Numbered from the stretch's first letter, positions 38,501-47,496 are shown. The stretch is 51,871 nt of DNA from Theristus sp. LFF4_11 (GCA_030248135.1 JASANC010004051.1:1-51871), one strand, 5' to 3'. Notes: a model not told the origin generated them from the letters alone. Translations and numbers: made by a program.

Positions 38501-39653
38501 ATGAGCAGCAAAACGGCACAAACGAATCGACAAGGTTTTTAGATATACACACAAATTCTATATTACAGGCTATCAGCTGATTGGTTGGTGATCACGTAAT
38601 GCATGGTTTCTGTGCAATGTACAGACTCTGTACAGACTCCGCCCCCACAGCAATGCCTCCGCATGCATACCGTAATCCCCAAGCAATCAGCTGATTCCCT
38701 TTAAAGTTCGACTGTAGTATTTACATATGAATTGCAAATTACACCAAGCAGTTTTCATAAATACGAACTACGTGTATTTCAGACCGGAAGATTCACAAGA
38801 CGACCTACAAACAGACGCGGATACGAAAACCTCGCGCTATCTTCGGTGACAGTTTTCATTCAGTTTCCAATTACAACGTACAGGGTGATCTGGAAAAACG
38901 TCAATTTTTAAAACGCTCTACTTTCGTGATTGCGTTGTTGTATGAAGCTGAAATTTGTACCACTTATAGTTACAACGGTACTTTTGTATAAAATTTTACA
39001 TTTTGCTGCTTTTTTTATATTTTCAAGCATCCGGATACACGTCATTATCATCGTTCAAGTTTTCTTCTTGCAATACACATCGTTTTCTGTTTCACTGTGA
39101 TCTACTCCTTAATTATCTTGTTTGAATCGCTTAAGCTGTTCAATGTGTCCACCGTGATCAATGCAGATCAACAGTGACTGATCAATTTTTCCACAACAAG
39201 TGACCACACATAAGTAGTGTAAAATTCAGCTTCAGACATTAATGCAGTCTGCGAGATCGAAGCGTTCTGAAAATTGACGTTTTCCTGATCACCCGGTACT
39301 TGGAACTTGCGGTAGAAATGCTAAACAGAGTAATGGCATGAATATAAATATACAAAATAGAAACAACAAAACAAAACAAATCCATCTGAACTGACTACAG
39401 TGTACCACTGATCATAAGCTACACAGTACGCTTGGTGGTGCACAGCGGGTGCATTGCAGATAAAATGTTTACATTCTAGCTTATATCGAGTGCTAGCAGG
39501 CTAACTTCATGAATGGACTTCCTCAATTGCAGCAACCTGCACGACTTGTACGAGCAACTGTCCTACGAGCTGCATGGTGAACAGCGACAGATGCTGCAAG
39601 ACATGCAGACATTGACCGAGAAAGCGTTCAAGACGAAAAGCGCTCACAGATGA
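26517..39653 (+). CDS. Trpm: TRPM-family cation channel
   Basis: 29 exons, 1378 aa: 26517-26600, 26804-26892, 26975-27040, 27181-27283, 27639-27822, 28748-28812, 28959-29057, 29334-29562, 29896-30061, 31406-31556, 31820-31892, 32247-32374, 32588-32800, 33188-33368, 33636-33840, 34118-34278, 34576-34675, 34944-35085, 35212-35295, 35506-35709, 36204-36371, 36512-36907, 37185-37253, 37347-37464, 37544-37709, 37901-38070, 38396-38534, 38783-38845, 39533-39653. TRPMs are plasma-membrane, Ca/Mg-permeable tetramers. The N-terminal homology region (WIITGGTSAG, ALGLASWGHID, HFLLADDGSVG) fills about 1-830. S1-S6 run 900-1214, with pore helix/filter YPYWQLYGELFLD and S6 NLLIAMF, then the TRP-helix WSFHRYYLI and a coiled coil to the end. 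No C-terminal kinase or NUDT9 domain is present. The S2-S3 linker has a Gln/Ser-rich insert of about 45 aa. Least certain are the first exon and the 33188 acceptor. Confidence 0.94.
27925..28310 (+). mobile_element. tRNA-derived SINE-containing unit, copy 1 (TRPM intron 5)
   Basis: About 385 bp, near-identical to 30463-30848 in another TRPM intron. It contains a tRNA-like head at about 28110-28185: A-box-like TAGCGCAGCGGTACCGCG and B-box-like AGATCGGATCCC, followed by an A-rich run. The spacing fits a SINE rather than a functional tRNA; no cloverleaf closes. Confidence 0.65.
28310..28490. repeat. Dispersed repeat R plus family A fragment
   Basis: GGATTTTTGAAAACGGCCAA through TTTTTCAATGAAGTACGACT matches 690-900 and 30985-31150. 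It ends in AAGGCCCGCACGTACGTCGA, a family A end, as does the copy in intron 9. Confidence 0.65.
30463..30848 (+). mobile_element. tRNA-derived SINE-containing unit, copy 2 (TRPM intron 9)
   Basis: Second copy of the 27925-28310 unit. The tRNA-like part at about 30650-30718 keeps the A box TAGCGCAGCGGTACCGCG and has a better B box, AGATCGAATCCC. The two copies differ at only a few percent of positions by eye. Confidence 0.65.
30960..31158. repeat. Dispersed repeat R, copy 3 (TRPM intron 9)
   Basis: GGGATTTTTGAACACGGCCA and the following ATTGTCCTGTTTTTACTG… block match the copies at 690-900 and 28310-28465. A family A element follows directly at 31158. Confidence 0.65.
31158..31218. mobile_element. 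Family A palindromic element (TRPM intron 9)
   Basis: AAGGCCCGTTTATACCTGAC…GACGTACGTCGACGT…CAGGTATGAACGG. Confidence 0.7.
31925..32136. mobile_element. Family B element (TRPM intron 11)
   Basis: ACAGTCGAACTCGAAATTAT at the left and TGAATTAGAGCTCGATTG at the right. Internal ATCACGACGTGATGCATGCC and CGTGATCACCAACCAATCAC are as in the family. Confidence 0.7.
33885..34036. mobile_element. Family B element (TRPM intron 15)
   Basis: Internal motifs CAATTAGCTGATTG, CACGTGATGCATGCATTCGG and CACCAACCAATCAGCTATAG. It fills more than half of the 277-nt intron. The outer ACAGTCGAAC ends are eroded. Confidence 0.65.
34386..34528. mobile_element. Family B element (TRPM intron 16)
   Basis: ATGCAACTAGCTTATTAG…CACGTGATGCAGG…GCAATGCC-like centre and CACCAACCAATCAGCTAATT. 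It fills about half of the intron. The outer termini differ from the 13134 copy, so this is a subfamily shared with 33885. Confidence 0.65.
35404..35495. mobile_element. Family C hairpin element abutting TRPM exon 20
   Basis: GGCATTCATGAAGCAGCATT and its inverse AATACTGCTGCATGAATGG. The right end is 10 bases before the exon 20 acceptor at 35505. Confidence 0.7.
35851..35949. mobile_element. Family A element, diverged (TRPM intron 20)
   Basis: TAAGGCCCATTCATACTGAC at the left and TGGTATGAACTGGCCTTTA at the right. The centre lacks GTACGT. The following bases (35955-36060, TCTTTCATTTTGGTCCCG…GAATTCAAAATTGGG) repeat a segment at 4213-4295. Confidence 0.6.
38100..38265. repeat. About 34-bp minisatellite in TRPM intron 26
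   Basis: Four to five copies of TTTGGTGCTCCAAAATGTGG plus GTGCTGTCATTGTG with substitutions. Confidence 0.8.
38552..38716. mobile_element. Family B element (TRPM intron 27)
   Basis: CTATCAGCTGATTGGTTGG…GATCACGTAATGCATGG…GCAATGCC…AATCAGCTGATTCCCTTTAA, ending AAAGTTCGACTGTAG. Confidence 0.75.
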
Positions 39654-39719
39654 TTACATTTTACATACAATCTGCTTTTTTAGACAGATACTGTGTATAT
39701 TATTGATGCATCGACGTTG

Positions 39720-39725
39720 ATTAAA
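39720..39725 (+). terminator. Candidate TRPM poly(A) signal
   Basis: ATTAAA 67 bases after the TRPM stop codon is the nearest poly(A)-signal variant downstream of the gene. Confidence 0.4.
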
Positions 39726-39819
39726 ATCATATCTTACATACTGCATGCATTTTAGAACGTTCTACAAACACATAAACGTATAGCATTTTTAACATCAGCT
39801 GTCGCTTTGTCGGCTGCTG

Positions 39820-40020
39820 CAGTCTGATACCGCGAGGTGCCGGTTTTTCGCGCGCGCGGTAAAAGCGAGAAGACCACGGCGAGCCTTGTCAGTTTGGCAA
39901 TACATGATGGGAGCAAGCCGGTTTCCCACCAGAAACCGGCTCGGGCGTAACAGACGCCGCGTGGTCCGCTCGGACGCCCGTTCAACGAACGAGCGTCGAA
40001 ACTTTGTAGCTCTCTGCTAC
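39820..40020. other. GC-rich block with strong hairpin downstream of TRPM
   Basis: It stands out from AT-rich surroundings. It contains a perfect 10-bp stem with a 6-nt loop (AGCCGGTTTC at 39916-39925 and GAAACCGGCT at 39932-39941) and a GTTCAACGAAC mini-palindrome. It could be a structured RNA, a CpG-rich regulatory region or an old repeat. I do not recognise it. Confidence 0.3.
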
Positions 40021-40232
40021 TGAGGCGAAGAGCGACAATAATAACGTTTGCGTGTCAACAACCGATAAACCACGCTCCGAAGTATTTTACGTAGAAGTAA
40101 AGTATAAATAAGTCTGCTTGTCAAGATACTGCATGCTGTATCAGTGAATCACATTTAAATGCAACGATTTTAGAATCGCCAATTATTTGGAATGTGCTGA
40201 GCTTCTAGAAAAGAGTAGTTGATCATTCAAAA

Positions 40233-40493
40233 ATGGCCAACAATCACCAGAATGTTACTGTAAGCGCGGAAGGTTGCAGGACGCATATAAACGCGGGACT
40301 CTCCAATCAGTCATCAGACCGGACAGTTTCAAGAATTCTGGCGTGCTCCAACGGAATAAGTCGTGCGGGTGCAGGAAACATGGCGCCCGGCGCACGGTTC
40401 TTGAGCGGTCTGGCGACTTGCCGACGTGACGAGTTCGGGGTCGCCGCGGTCTTCGGGTTTATCGCAGGCGAAAGAAAAAGCAAGAAGAACTGA
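40233..40493 (+). CDS. Doubtful 86-aa open reading frame
   Basis: A single-exon frame starting in a good context (AAAAATGGCC) inside a locally GC-rich stretch. The product begins MANNHQNVTV and ends in Lys-rich GERKSKKN. No domain, signal peptide or membrane segment is seen. The opposite strand is also open for 83 codons, so the openness may simply reflect base composition. Listed only because it is the best coding candidate in 39654-42872. Confidence 0.15.
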   Translation: MANNHQNVTVSAEGCRTHINAGLSNQSSDRTVSRILACSNGISRAGAGNMAPGARFLSGLATCRRDEFGVAAVFGFIAGERKSKKN

Positions 40494-41403
40494 CGTAAAA
40501 CTTTTGCTTCCGATGTACATGCGTGGCCGCAAGCCAACCTAAGTAATAGAAACGTCAAAAAATTGAAAAAGAGCCCGCTAGCCCGCTCTTTCCATACTCA
40601 ACCCGGCCACGCACACGCGTTCTCTGTCAAAAGCAACCAAACCCACATTGTGAGTGTGACATCATCGCCTATTTTTAATCAAACACGTCACACTACACTG
40701 GTTATAAATACTGCAACGCAGCATCATGATAACCAGAAACGAATGCAACTGTACGTGGAAAGTGGCTACTTTAAAAAAAAGTGTAAGCTTTATGAAGCTG
40801 GTTGCGCAATAATCGGAATTATTTTCCATGCGAATAATGCACATAATCTTCATGAGAATTGTTTTGTTACTCATACACACGCGCGTGCGTCTTTTCTGCT
40901 AATCATGTGATAACAAAGGTTTTTTTGTCGCGACAAAAAAGGTGCCCAAACGATATAAGGCTCTAAACCGCAATGTAAAAGTAGCCAATTAAAACATCAG
41001 CTGCCTCAGTGCAAAAATGTTCCAGTGAAATGTCAATGTTGATTCCGTGTCAAGTTCCAGACGGCGCTTCTCCCATATCTGCATTCAGGTTTAATTTGTC
41101 AGTTCACATTTTGTGCGTGTTCGCAATTTGCGTTACTTGCAGATGTGTAGCTGTTTCACAATCGACATTCACTTTAACTTCATTGCTCATTTTCACTCAG
41201 TTTCATTTCCAGTGACTGCGAGTCATTTCCAGGTTTCAGATTGCCATTCCACTCCTCACGATTCACATGCGAAGCCAAACAACGTACATTGTAGAATGTG
41301 TCGAAACTGTTATGCTGTTTACCGAACTGGATCTCGGCACGATCATGCTGCACATTTTCGTGAGCATTCAAAACAAAACTCGTCATCACTGTGATTTTCC
41401 CTC

Positions 41404-41520
41404 GTCGCCCGGGCGGTTGCGCGTTAGACTCTTGTCTGGGGATCGAGTCCCGCCGATCGACGGTGTTCAGTCTGTACGCTTTTTTGGGTATATCCTGGCT
41501 AAAAACATCGAATAAAATTA
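41404..41520 (+). mobile_element. tRNA-derived SINE (plus strand)
   Basis: Head GCCCGGGCGGTTGCGCGTTA (A-box-like) and GGGGATCGAGTCCCG (B box). The tail CCTGGCTAAAAACATCGAAT is shared with the SINE at 10882-11075. It ends in a short (CGTT)n run. Confidence 0.65.
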
Positions 41521-41654
41521 CCGTTCGTTCGTTCGTTTCTTCAAACGTTTCCCAATTTTGGTCCGATTCGTTTGAATAAGGTGGCGATCTGTGCATAAGA
41601 GCTGCTCTTTTTGTATCTAGATACTTCGCTAAAACAAGGCTAACTCAGAAACAC

Positions 41655-41965
41655 GTATACACAGAAAATGCCGTCAAATAGGGTTCCCATCGAGGTACTT
41701 TCCCACTCGGCATGGGCGGCTCGGATGGGTTTTGATTGAACCAACCTTCGTCACTGAAATGTTCGAACCGAACCAGCGCCTCAGACCACTTGACCACCGC
41801 TGCCCTCTTTCCTTGAACAAAAAATGATTTGGTCGATTTTCGCCAAGAAACGCGCGCAAAGAACGCTGTCAAGTGGAGTGCCTATAAACATGTTGGCGGG
41901 GTTCGATCGCCCGAACACACACTGAACCCGCCACTACAAGGGTGACGATGCTTTTTCACTGTTTC
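41655..41965 (-). mobile_element. Cluster of SINE pieces (minus strand)
   Basis: At 41735-41815 the minus strand reads GGTCAAGTGGTCTGAGGCGC, a tRNA-Ser-like A box, then GGTTCGAACATT. At 41880-41960 another minus-strand copy has GGGCGATCGAACCCCG. 41660-41700 is a further 3' fragment (ATGCCGTCAAATAGGGTTCC). They look like nested or tandem retroposon remnants. Confidence 0.5.
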
Positions 41966-43245
41966 GAAGCCAACGCAAGCGCTCAAGTTGCAACAAAAAT
42001 GCAGTTTGTGCATGTGACGGTTGTGAAATCGCATTGTCCCGTGAAGAAAAGGGCCGATATAAGCTAGCAAGCAAAGCAAACTGTCTGCAGCGTTGTTTTG
42101 CGGCCCATCAACTTCAGCTGCTCAAAATGCTAAAATAAACCATTCATATGGCAAGAAAACCGCGTTGCTATTGAAATCTTTTTCGCGTAAGAGCAGTGAT
42201 GAATTAATTGAGCAGCTTTGCAGATTTTTCCGACTCGTTTTAAAATAACAGGGGAGTGGGTGTGGTTTTTTGCTTTTTTCAAGTTTCCTCGCTATTATTT
42301 TTCACTGAACATGTGTGTTTGCGTGCAAGCAGCGTTCTGCAATATTCATCATACATTTTACCCTGAATAGCGAGAGTTTTCTCTCAATACTATTGTGTTC
42401 GCTTTCGGAACACGGTCATTCATAGATTTTAATTGACAATTTTCAACCTTCTGTGCGAGGAGGCGGAGGGTTGTTCTGACACTTTTTTGTTTCTCTGGTT
42501 GTAATCATACGTTGTTTACTCTGTTTTTGAAAGTGTTGATGATTTTCTTTTTCTGAAAAAACGTCAGAAATATCTAGTTGATCACAAATACATTGTATTT
42601 GCCAAAAGCAAAAAGCAATATCATGCAAATTTGTTGCACAATTTTGATTTTGTTACATGGGATTTTATCAAAAGATTATTGGAGTGTTATAAATTGTTTC
42701 CTGGGTCTAATCCTCTGAAAGCCTATAAAATTCCCATTTTCATTAGCTTGCTTGCAATCCGCAAGGCACATTAGAAAATCATTTAGTGAATTAATTTGTT
42801 GCTTGGTGTTTTTGTTCTCGTGAATCGAAACGAGGCAGGTGGTGTTTATCGATTCAAAAACAATCTATTATTATCTAAAAGTGCGGGAGACGCACATAAA
42901 AGGAGGAATATGGCTTTGTGTAAGCAGTGACGACTTGGCTCGACAACACTTTTCAAGTCTCTGATGTGGTACACACGGATACAAGTACATAAGAGCTATA
43001 TTTTTGCGCCGCGTTTGTTTTCCTGAAAAGCGTAAAAACTTTAATTTTTTTAAATTGTCCTCTTCAGTTTAGTCTAAAATCACACCATGTGCGAAATTCT
43101 GCAAATTCTGTGCAAAACTGAAAAATCAGAGATTGCAAAACATTGCTGCATGTAGCTTTATCGTTGTTGCTAACGTACGCACCGCTGTGTACACACCAGA
43201 ACCAGTGACAGAATGGTGTTGTCTGCCGTTGATTTTCACCCTTTT

Positions 43246-43433
43246 TAAGGCGGAAACACCATTTAGTTTTTCGTCCGTACGCACAAACGTCGTTCTAAAT
43301 CCCGCGCGCAAACTAATCGTGTCCGTAATGCATTAAGATAGCACACACGACACGATTTCTAAATCGCGTAGCCATTTTTTACGTGTCGTGTCCGTGCGTA
43401 CGCACAAAAAACTAATTGCTAAACGCGCCTTTA
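43246..43433. mobile_element. Family E MITE, nested in TIR element copy 2
   Basis: About 188 bp. The left end TTAAGGCGGAAACACCATTT and right end AATTGCTAAACGCGCCTTTA are imperfect inverse repeats, each bordered by ACTA/TAGT plus T or A runs. It is near-identical to 50937-51125. Copy 1 of the host element lacks it, which gives an empty-site comparison. Confidence 0.85.
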
Positions 43434-43569
43434 CCAAACTCTTGTGGTAGGATAAACCGTCTGTCCCGTGAGTCATTGCCTTTGCCACAGAAGGAAACCT
43501 TGCGTTCCGATATACCTCTGCGATACACTTTGTCCTGGGCAAAGCAGTGTCAGCGATCCAAAGTCTGAT

Positions 43570-43716
43570 CTGATGTTTTGCCTAGACTATAAGATCTGTC
43601 TGTGGTAAAACACCTTCGGCAGTTCTGCCTGGTGTCCGTCGCACTGACGAGCCAGGGGACACCGCGGTATGCGTCTACCTGGCGAAACCGCAAACAGCGG
43701 ACATTATGTATTGATC
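43570..43716 (+). ncRNA. Insert with hammerhead-ribozyme-like core
   Basis: CTGACGA (43644-43650), a perfect 6-bp stem GCCAGG/CCTGGC (43651-43656 with 43678-43683), and GAAA (43684-43687) reproduce the CUGANGA-stem II-GAAA half of the hammerhead core. They are followed by a CCGC-AAACA-GCGG hairpin in the stem III position. The base after it is A rather than the U needed for the cleavage triplet, and no stem I closes. The motif is therefore probably degenerate or part of a multimer. A stem ACACC…GGTGTC upstream offers an alternative fold. Confidence 0.35.
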
Positions 43717-44059
43717 GTTGTTTTAGTGTTTTTAGTGGTCGCTAAATGCCCGAAATACCGCAAATGTGAAAGTTTCATTTGTCTACAAACAAAGTACGAG
43801 GGTTGCCATGTGCAACCGAATTTAATGAATAAACGGCGCAAAAATATGGCTCTTATGTACTTGTATCCGTGTGTACCACATCAGAGACTTGAAAAGTGTT
43901 GTCGAGCCAAGTCGTCACTGCTTACACAAAGCCATATTCCTCCTTTTATGTGCGTCTCCCGCACTTTTAGATAATATTCTGACTTTTACATAAGCCGCGA
44001 AGGTCGGACCAATTTCACAATTCGTTGGTCACACATTCTTCTAAACCCCGGAGAACTCA

Positions 44060-45035
44060 GGTTTTTCATTTTTCGTTTTTGGGCCGAATTCGCCTATGCT
44101 ATTTCTACGGCCGATTCGCCCGAAATCGTCACGGTTCAGTACCTAGAATTGCTCACATAAGAAAACTGGCCCAAAAGCCGTGATCGGCGCAATGAATTAC
44201 CCTCCTGGACAACACAATTTTCTTGTTTTTCATTTCTGGACCGATTTCGCCAATTTCCACGGCCGATTCATCCGAAATCGTCACGATTCGGTATCTAGAA
44301 TTGCTCACATAAAAAAACTAATCCAAAATCCGTGATCAGCGCACTGAATTGCCCTGGAAAACACCGTTTTCTTGTTTTTCGTTTCTGGACCGATTTCGCC
44401 AATTTCCACGGCCGATTCGCCCGAAATCGTCACTATTCAGCATTTAGAGTTGCTCACATAAAAAACGAATCCAAAATCCGTGATCAGCGTATTGAATTAT
44501 CCCGGAAAACACCATTTTCTTGTTTTTCATTTCTGAACCGATTTCGCCGATTTCCACGGCCGATTCGCCCGAAATTGTCACGATTCAGTATCTAGAGTTG
44601 CTCACATCAAAAACTAATCCAAAATACGTAATCAGCGCATTGAATTACCCCTGACTACACCAGTTTCTCATTTTTTTGTTTTTGGACCGATTTCGCCAAT
44701 TTCCACGGCCGATTCGCCCGAAATCGTCACGATTCAGTATGTAGAGCGCTCACATAAGAAAACTAATTCAAAATTCGTGATCATCGCATTGAGTTACCCC
44801 GGGCTACACCAGTTTCTCATTTTTTGTTTTTGGACCGATTTCGCCAATTTCCACGGCCGATTCGCCCGAAATCGTCACGATGCAGTATGTACCGTTGCTC
44901 ACATAAGAAAACTAACCCGAAATCCGTGATCAGCGCATTGAATTACCCCGGAATACACCACTTTCTAATTTTTTTGTTTTTGAACCGATTTCGCCAATTT
45001 CCACGGCCGATTTGCCCGAAATCATCACGATTTTG
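44060..45035 (-). repeat. About 150-bp satellite, inverted array (about 7 monomers)
   Basis: GGCCGATTCGCCCGAAATCG recurs at about 44110, 44260, 44411, 44559, 44708, 44857 and 45005 (spacing 148-150). This is the reverse complement of the 22830-24310 array, with the same CGATTTCG/CGAAATCG pairs. Confidence 0.93.
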
Positions 45036-45429
45036 GTTATTTAACAGCTATTCCTTTGATTTTTTTAAAAATAAAGGTCAAATTCAAACTCTCCGTTGTT
45101 GGTTACCCCTAGAAACTTTTTTATTCGTCAAATAACGGTTTGTTTCACGCGCAGAAATCGCAAATACACTTCAAAATAAGCCTTTTTCGTAATTTTGTAC
45201 AAACAAGCTCAATTTTGAGCCTTGGGAAGCATCGGAGAAAAAAATGAATGCGAAATTTGAAAATCCCGAAGATTTTTACCCTAGAAAATGTTTTTCTTAT
45301 AACAGTCAGAAATTTCTTTATATCACTGAAACTGCGAACACATTTGATGACATAGCCGAAAAAAAAGGGGTAAACAAGAATAATTTTTTTCACTTTCAGA
45401 ATTGATAAAATACGCACACAGCGTGTGTA

Positions 45430-45650
45430 GAAGATCACCACGAAAAAATTTCTCGTGCACACAGTGTATCTGTGGATTGTCTGCCTGTGTGCCGCAGAAA
45501 AAATTCTCAACTCCTTTTATGCTCACAATGCGAGGCACAGCAAGTTTGGAATTTTAGCGCGAGCGACTGACGGGCCATATTATGTCTCATCCGCTGTCCG
45601 CTACGCTGCGCTTCGCTCGCGAATGGACATGATTTTGATTGAAATAAAGC
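45430..45650 (-). repeat. Outer part of right repeat arm
   Basis: 45570-45640 matches 22136-22200 in inverse, and 45430-45560 is more weakly related to the following left-arm sequence. The stretch between the satellite end and 45430 is not matched. Confidence 0.45.
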
Positions 45651-46009
45651 ACCTCATAAGTGGGGGTAAACATGTTCTCTTGCAACTCCAATCCGGTTTC
45701 AATTCGAGATTTTAAGATTCCGATTCAAGGAAAAGTGACAGGTTTACGAAACATACTGTAATGTAACTTGTCTTCAAGCTCTTGAATCTGTAAAAGAAAG
45801 TTTATGTAAAAAAGTTTTCAGTTTATTTACAATAGTGCAAAAAAAAATTCAGCGCTCATTTTTCAGCAGAACTTTCATTCAGTGAATGAGTGTTCCAGTT
45901 TTTTTCATTCCATCTACATCTATAATACTAAAATAATATTGGCGTGTGTGATTTTGTTGGAAAAAAAATGTGGGTTTTTAATTTTTTTTGTTTTTTTTTG
46001 TTGCTTTTT

Positions 46010-46460
46010 GGGGGGGGGGGGGGGGGGGGGGGGAGAGGATTATTGGAATTAGGTTGATAAAAAGGAATGTTGAAAAAAAGGTGTGTTTTTTTTCACACAA
46101 AGTGAATAATAAGAATATTTTTATAATGGGGTAAAAAAAGAAAAAAAAAAGATAAGTTTATATTATTAATAAGAAATTTTTGAGGGTGTTTGTTTTTTAT
46201 GGGGGAGAAGGGGGGGAAAAAAGGGGGTGGGAAAAGAAAAAATAATATTTATATAAAATTAAATTTTTTTTTTTTGTTTTGAGGGGGTTTTGGGGTGCAC
46301 ATGAAAAAATAAAAAAAAAAGGAGAGGGGGGGGGGTAAAAAGGGGGGATTGAAATAAAATAAATAGATGAAAAAAGAATGAAGATAATCAAAGAAAAAAA
46401 ATAATATAATTGAGAAAGAAGATGAATTAAATGGGAGGGGAAGAAATGAGGGGTAGATAA
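46010..46460. repeat. 24-G run followed by C-depleted low-complexity block
   Basis: After G x 24 (46010-46033) the plus strand has only about six C in more than 400 bases and consists of A, T and G runs. Sequence complexity returns abruptly at about 46461 (GCGGCGCGG). It is either a purine-rich low-complexity tract or a consensus error after the homopolymer. No feature is called here. Confidence 0.8.
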
Positions 46461-46735
46461 CTGCGGCGCGGCTAAAGTGGACAAAAAGGTTAGGATCATG
46501 TGAGCGTCATATCATACAGTAGAATAGTGTGGAATAGAGAATACGCACGTGTCGGTTTAACGCGTTTTCATAATTGGTTGGGTCGGTGCATTAGACTTCC
46601 ACTACATCACAATAATCAAACGTTTGCCCAGTCCCTTCACCAACATTGTCGATCGCGCGCTCCGCCCAGCGCTTTTCATGCATCTGTCGATAAAAGTCGG
46701 CTATTATTTGCGAAACAAGAACACCGTCGTTTTGC

Positions 46736-46737
46736 AG
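46736..46737 (+). promoter_or_regulatory. Possible 5'UTR or leader splice acceptor
   Basis: CGTCGTTTTGCAG ends at 46737, leaving a 22-base 5'UTR before the peptide-precursor ATG. It is well formed compared with the acceptors used in this window. Confidence 0.35.
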
Positions 46738-46759
46738 CTGGATGTGACATAAAAAAGGC

Positions 46760-47325
46760 ATGCAGCGCACGCACCGCACGTCGAACACACTGGCACAGTT
46801 GGCGCTTGTTCTGGCGTTACTGAGCATTCTGCTGATTGGCCAACTCACGGGAACTGAGGCACGCGAACGAGACGACGACGATGATTTGCTTGACGCATTA
46901 CAATACAAATTATCAGCGCGCTCACTCATGGTGAAACGAGCGGCGCGCTTCTACAAAAAGGTCGGTCACGGTAATCGGTGTGGATGTTGAACTGCGTAAA
47001 TTACGGGCAACTCGCTGATTGGCTGCGCGTTTCAATTGTGCGCCTGCCCTTAGTTTGATATATGCAGCCAATCAGCATTCAAACGCTAATATGTTTTTGC
47101 AGTTTGCCTGTTTACCGTTTTCAACAGTTTTGAATCGGATTTTTTTGATGAGGCATAAAAGCATGCCAAAAGCTAAAAAAATTAGTAAACAAACCAAAAC
47201 AGTATGTCCGCAAAGCAAATAAATCGATGTTTTTTGTGTTTTCAATCTTTCAGAACATGCTGCAAAGATATCGACTTGGCAAACGGCTAACCGCAAACAA
47301 CCTGAACCAGTACAGACTTGGGTAG
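46760..47325 (+). CDS. Putative amidated neuropeptide precursor (YRL-amide type)
   Basis: Two exons (46760-46960 and 47254-47325) encode 90 aa. Residues 1-34 form a hydrophobic signal peptide (LAQLALVLALLSILLIG). An acidic spacer RERDDDDDLLDALQ follows. KR at 59-60 is a convertase site, then comes AARFYKKNMLQRYRLG, GKR as cleavage plus amidation site, and LTANNLNQYRLG ending in Gly at the stop. Two amidated peptides sharing an xQxYRL-NH2-like end are predicted (internal KK could further trim the first). The donor is GTCGGT, as in other genes here. Reading through the intron would give a shorter VGHGNRCGC tail without the second peptide. I cannot place it in a named family; myomodulin-type RL-amides are similar only at the last residues. 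Confidence 0.6.
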
Positions 47326-47484
47326 CGCTGCGACAATCAGTGTGACTAGGATTGCGCAAAGAACGAGAAATTTTTCTGGCTGTAACGCAACGATTGATGT
47401 TTGTCTCAAGTTTTAATTGAAAGTGTTTTTATATTTTGAAGAGTAATTCTCTTCAACAAAACTGCGAACAATTCTCAGAGCGTT

Positions 47485-47496
47485 TTTATTATTAAA
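47485..47496. terminator. Adjacent opposing poly(A) signal candidates
   Basis: TTTATT (47485-47490, AATAAA on the minus strand, 254 bases after the receptor stop) directly abuts ATTAAA (47491-47496, plus strand, about 165 bases after the peptide-gene stop). The convergent transcripts may end back to back or overlap. Confidence 0.4.

Larger units (their letters stand above)
42873..43977 (+). mobile_element. TIR element, copy 2, with two nested insertions
   Basis: Terminal inverted repeats at 42873-43015 and 43830-43977 match copy 1, and the interior is collinear with it. Relative to copy 1 there are two extra pieces: a family E MITE at 43246-43433 and a 147-bp piece at 43570-43716 carrying a hammerhead-like motif. 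The right end continues into sequence that matches the left flank of copy 1 in inverse, then into the inverted satellite array. Confidence 0.85.

Noticed and set aside
43125..43340. Short coding frame in TIR element copy 2, repeated near 50837-51028
   Set aside because: The shared amino acids come from the family E MITE present in both places, not from a conserved protein.
46197..46499. 100-codon minus-strand frame rich in Phe/Ser/Pro
   Set aside because: It lies entirely inside the C-depleted low-complexity block.
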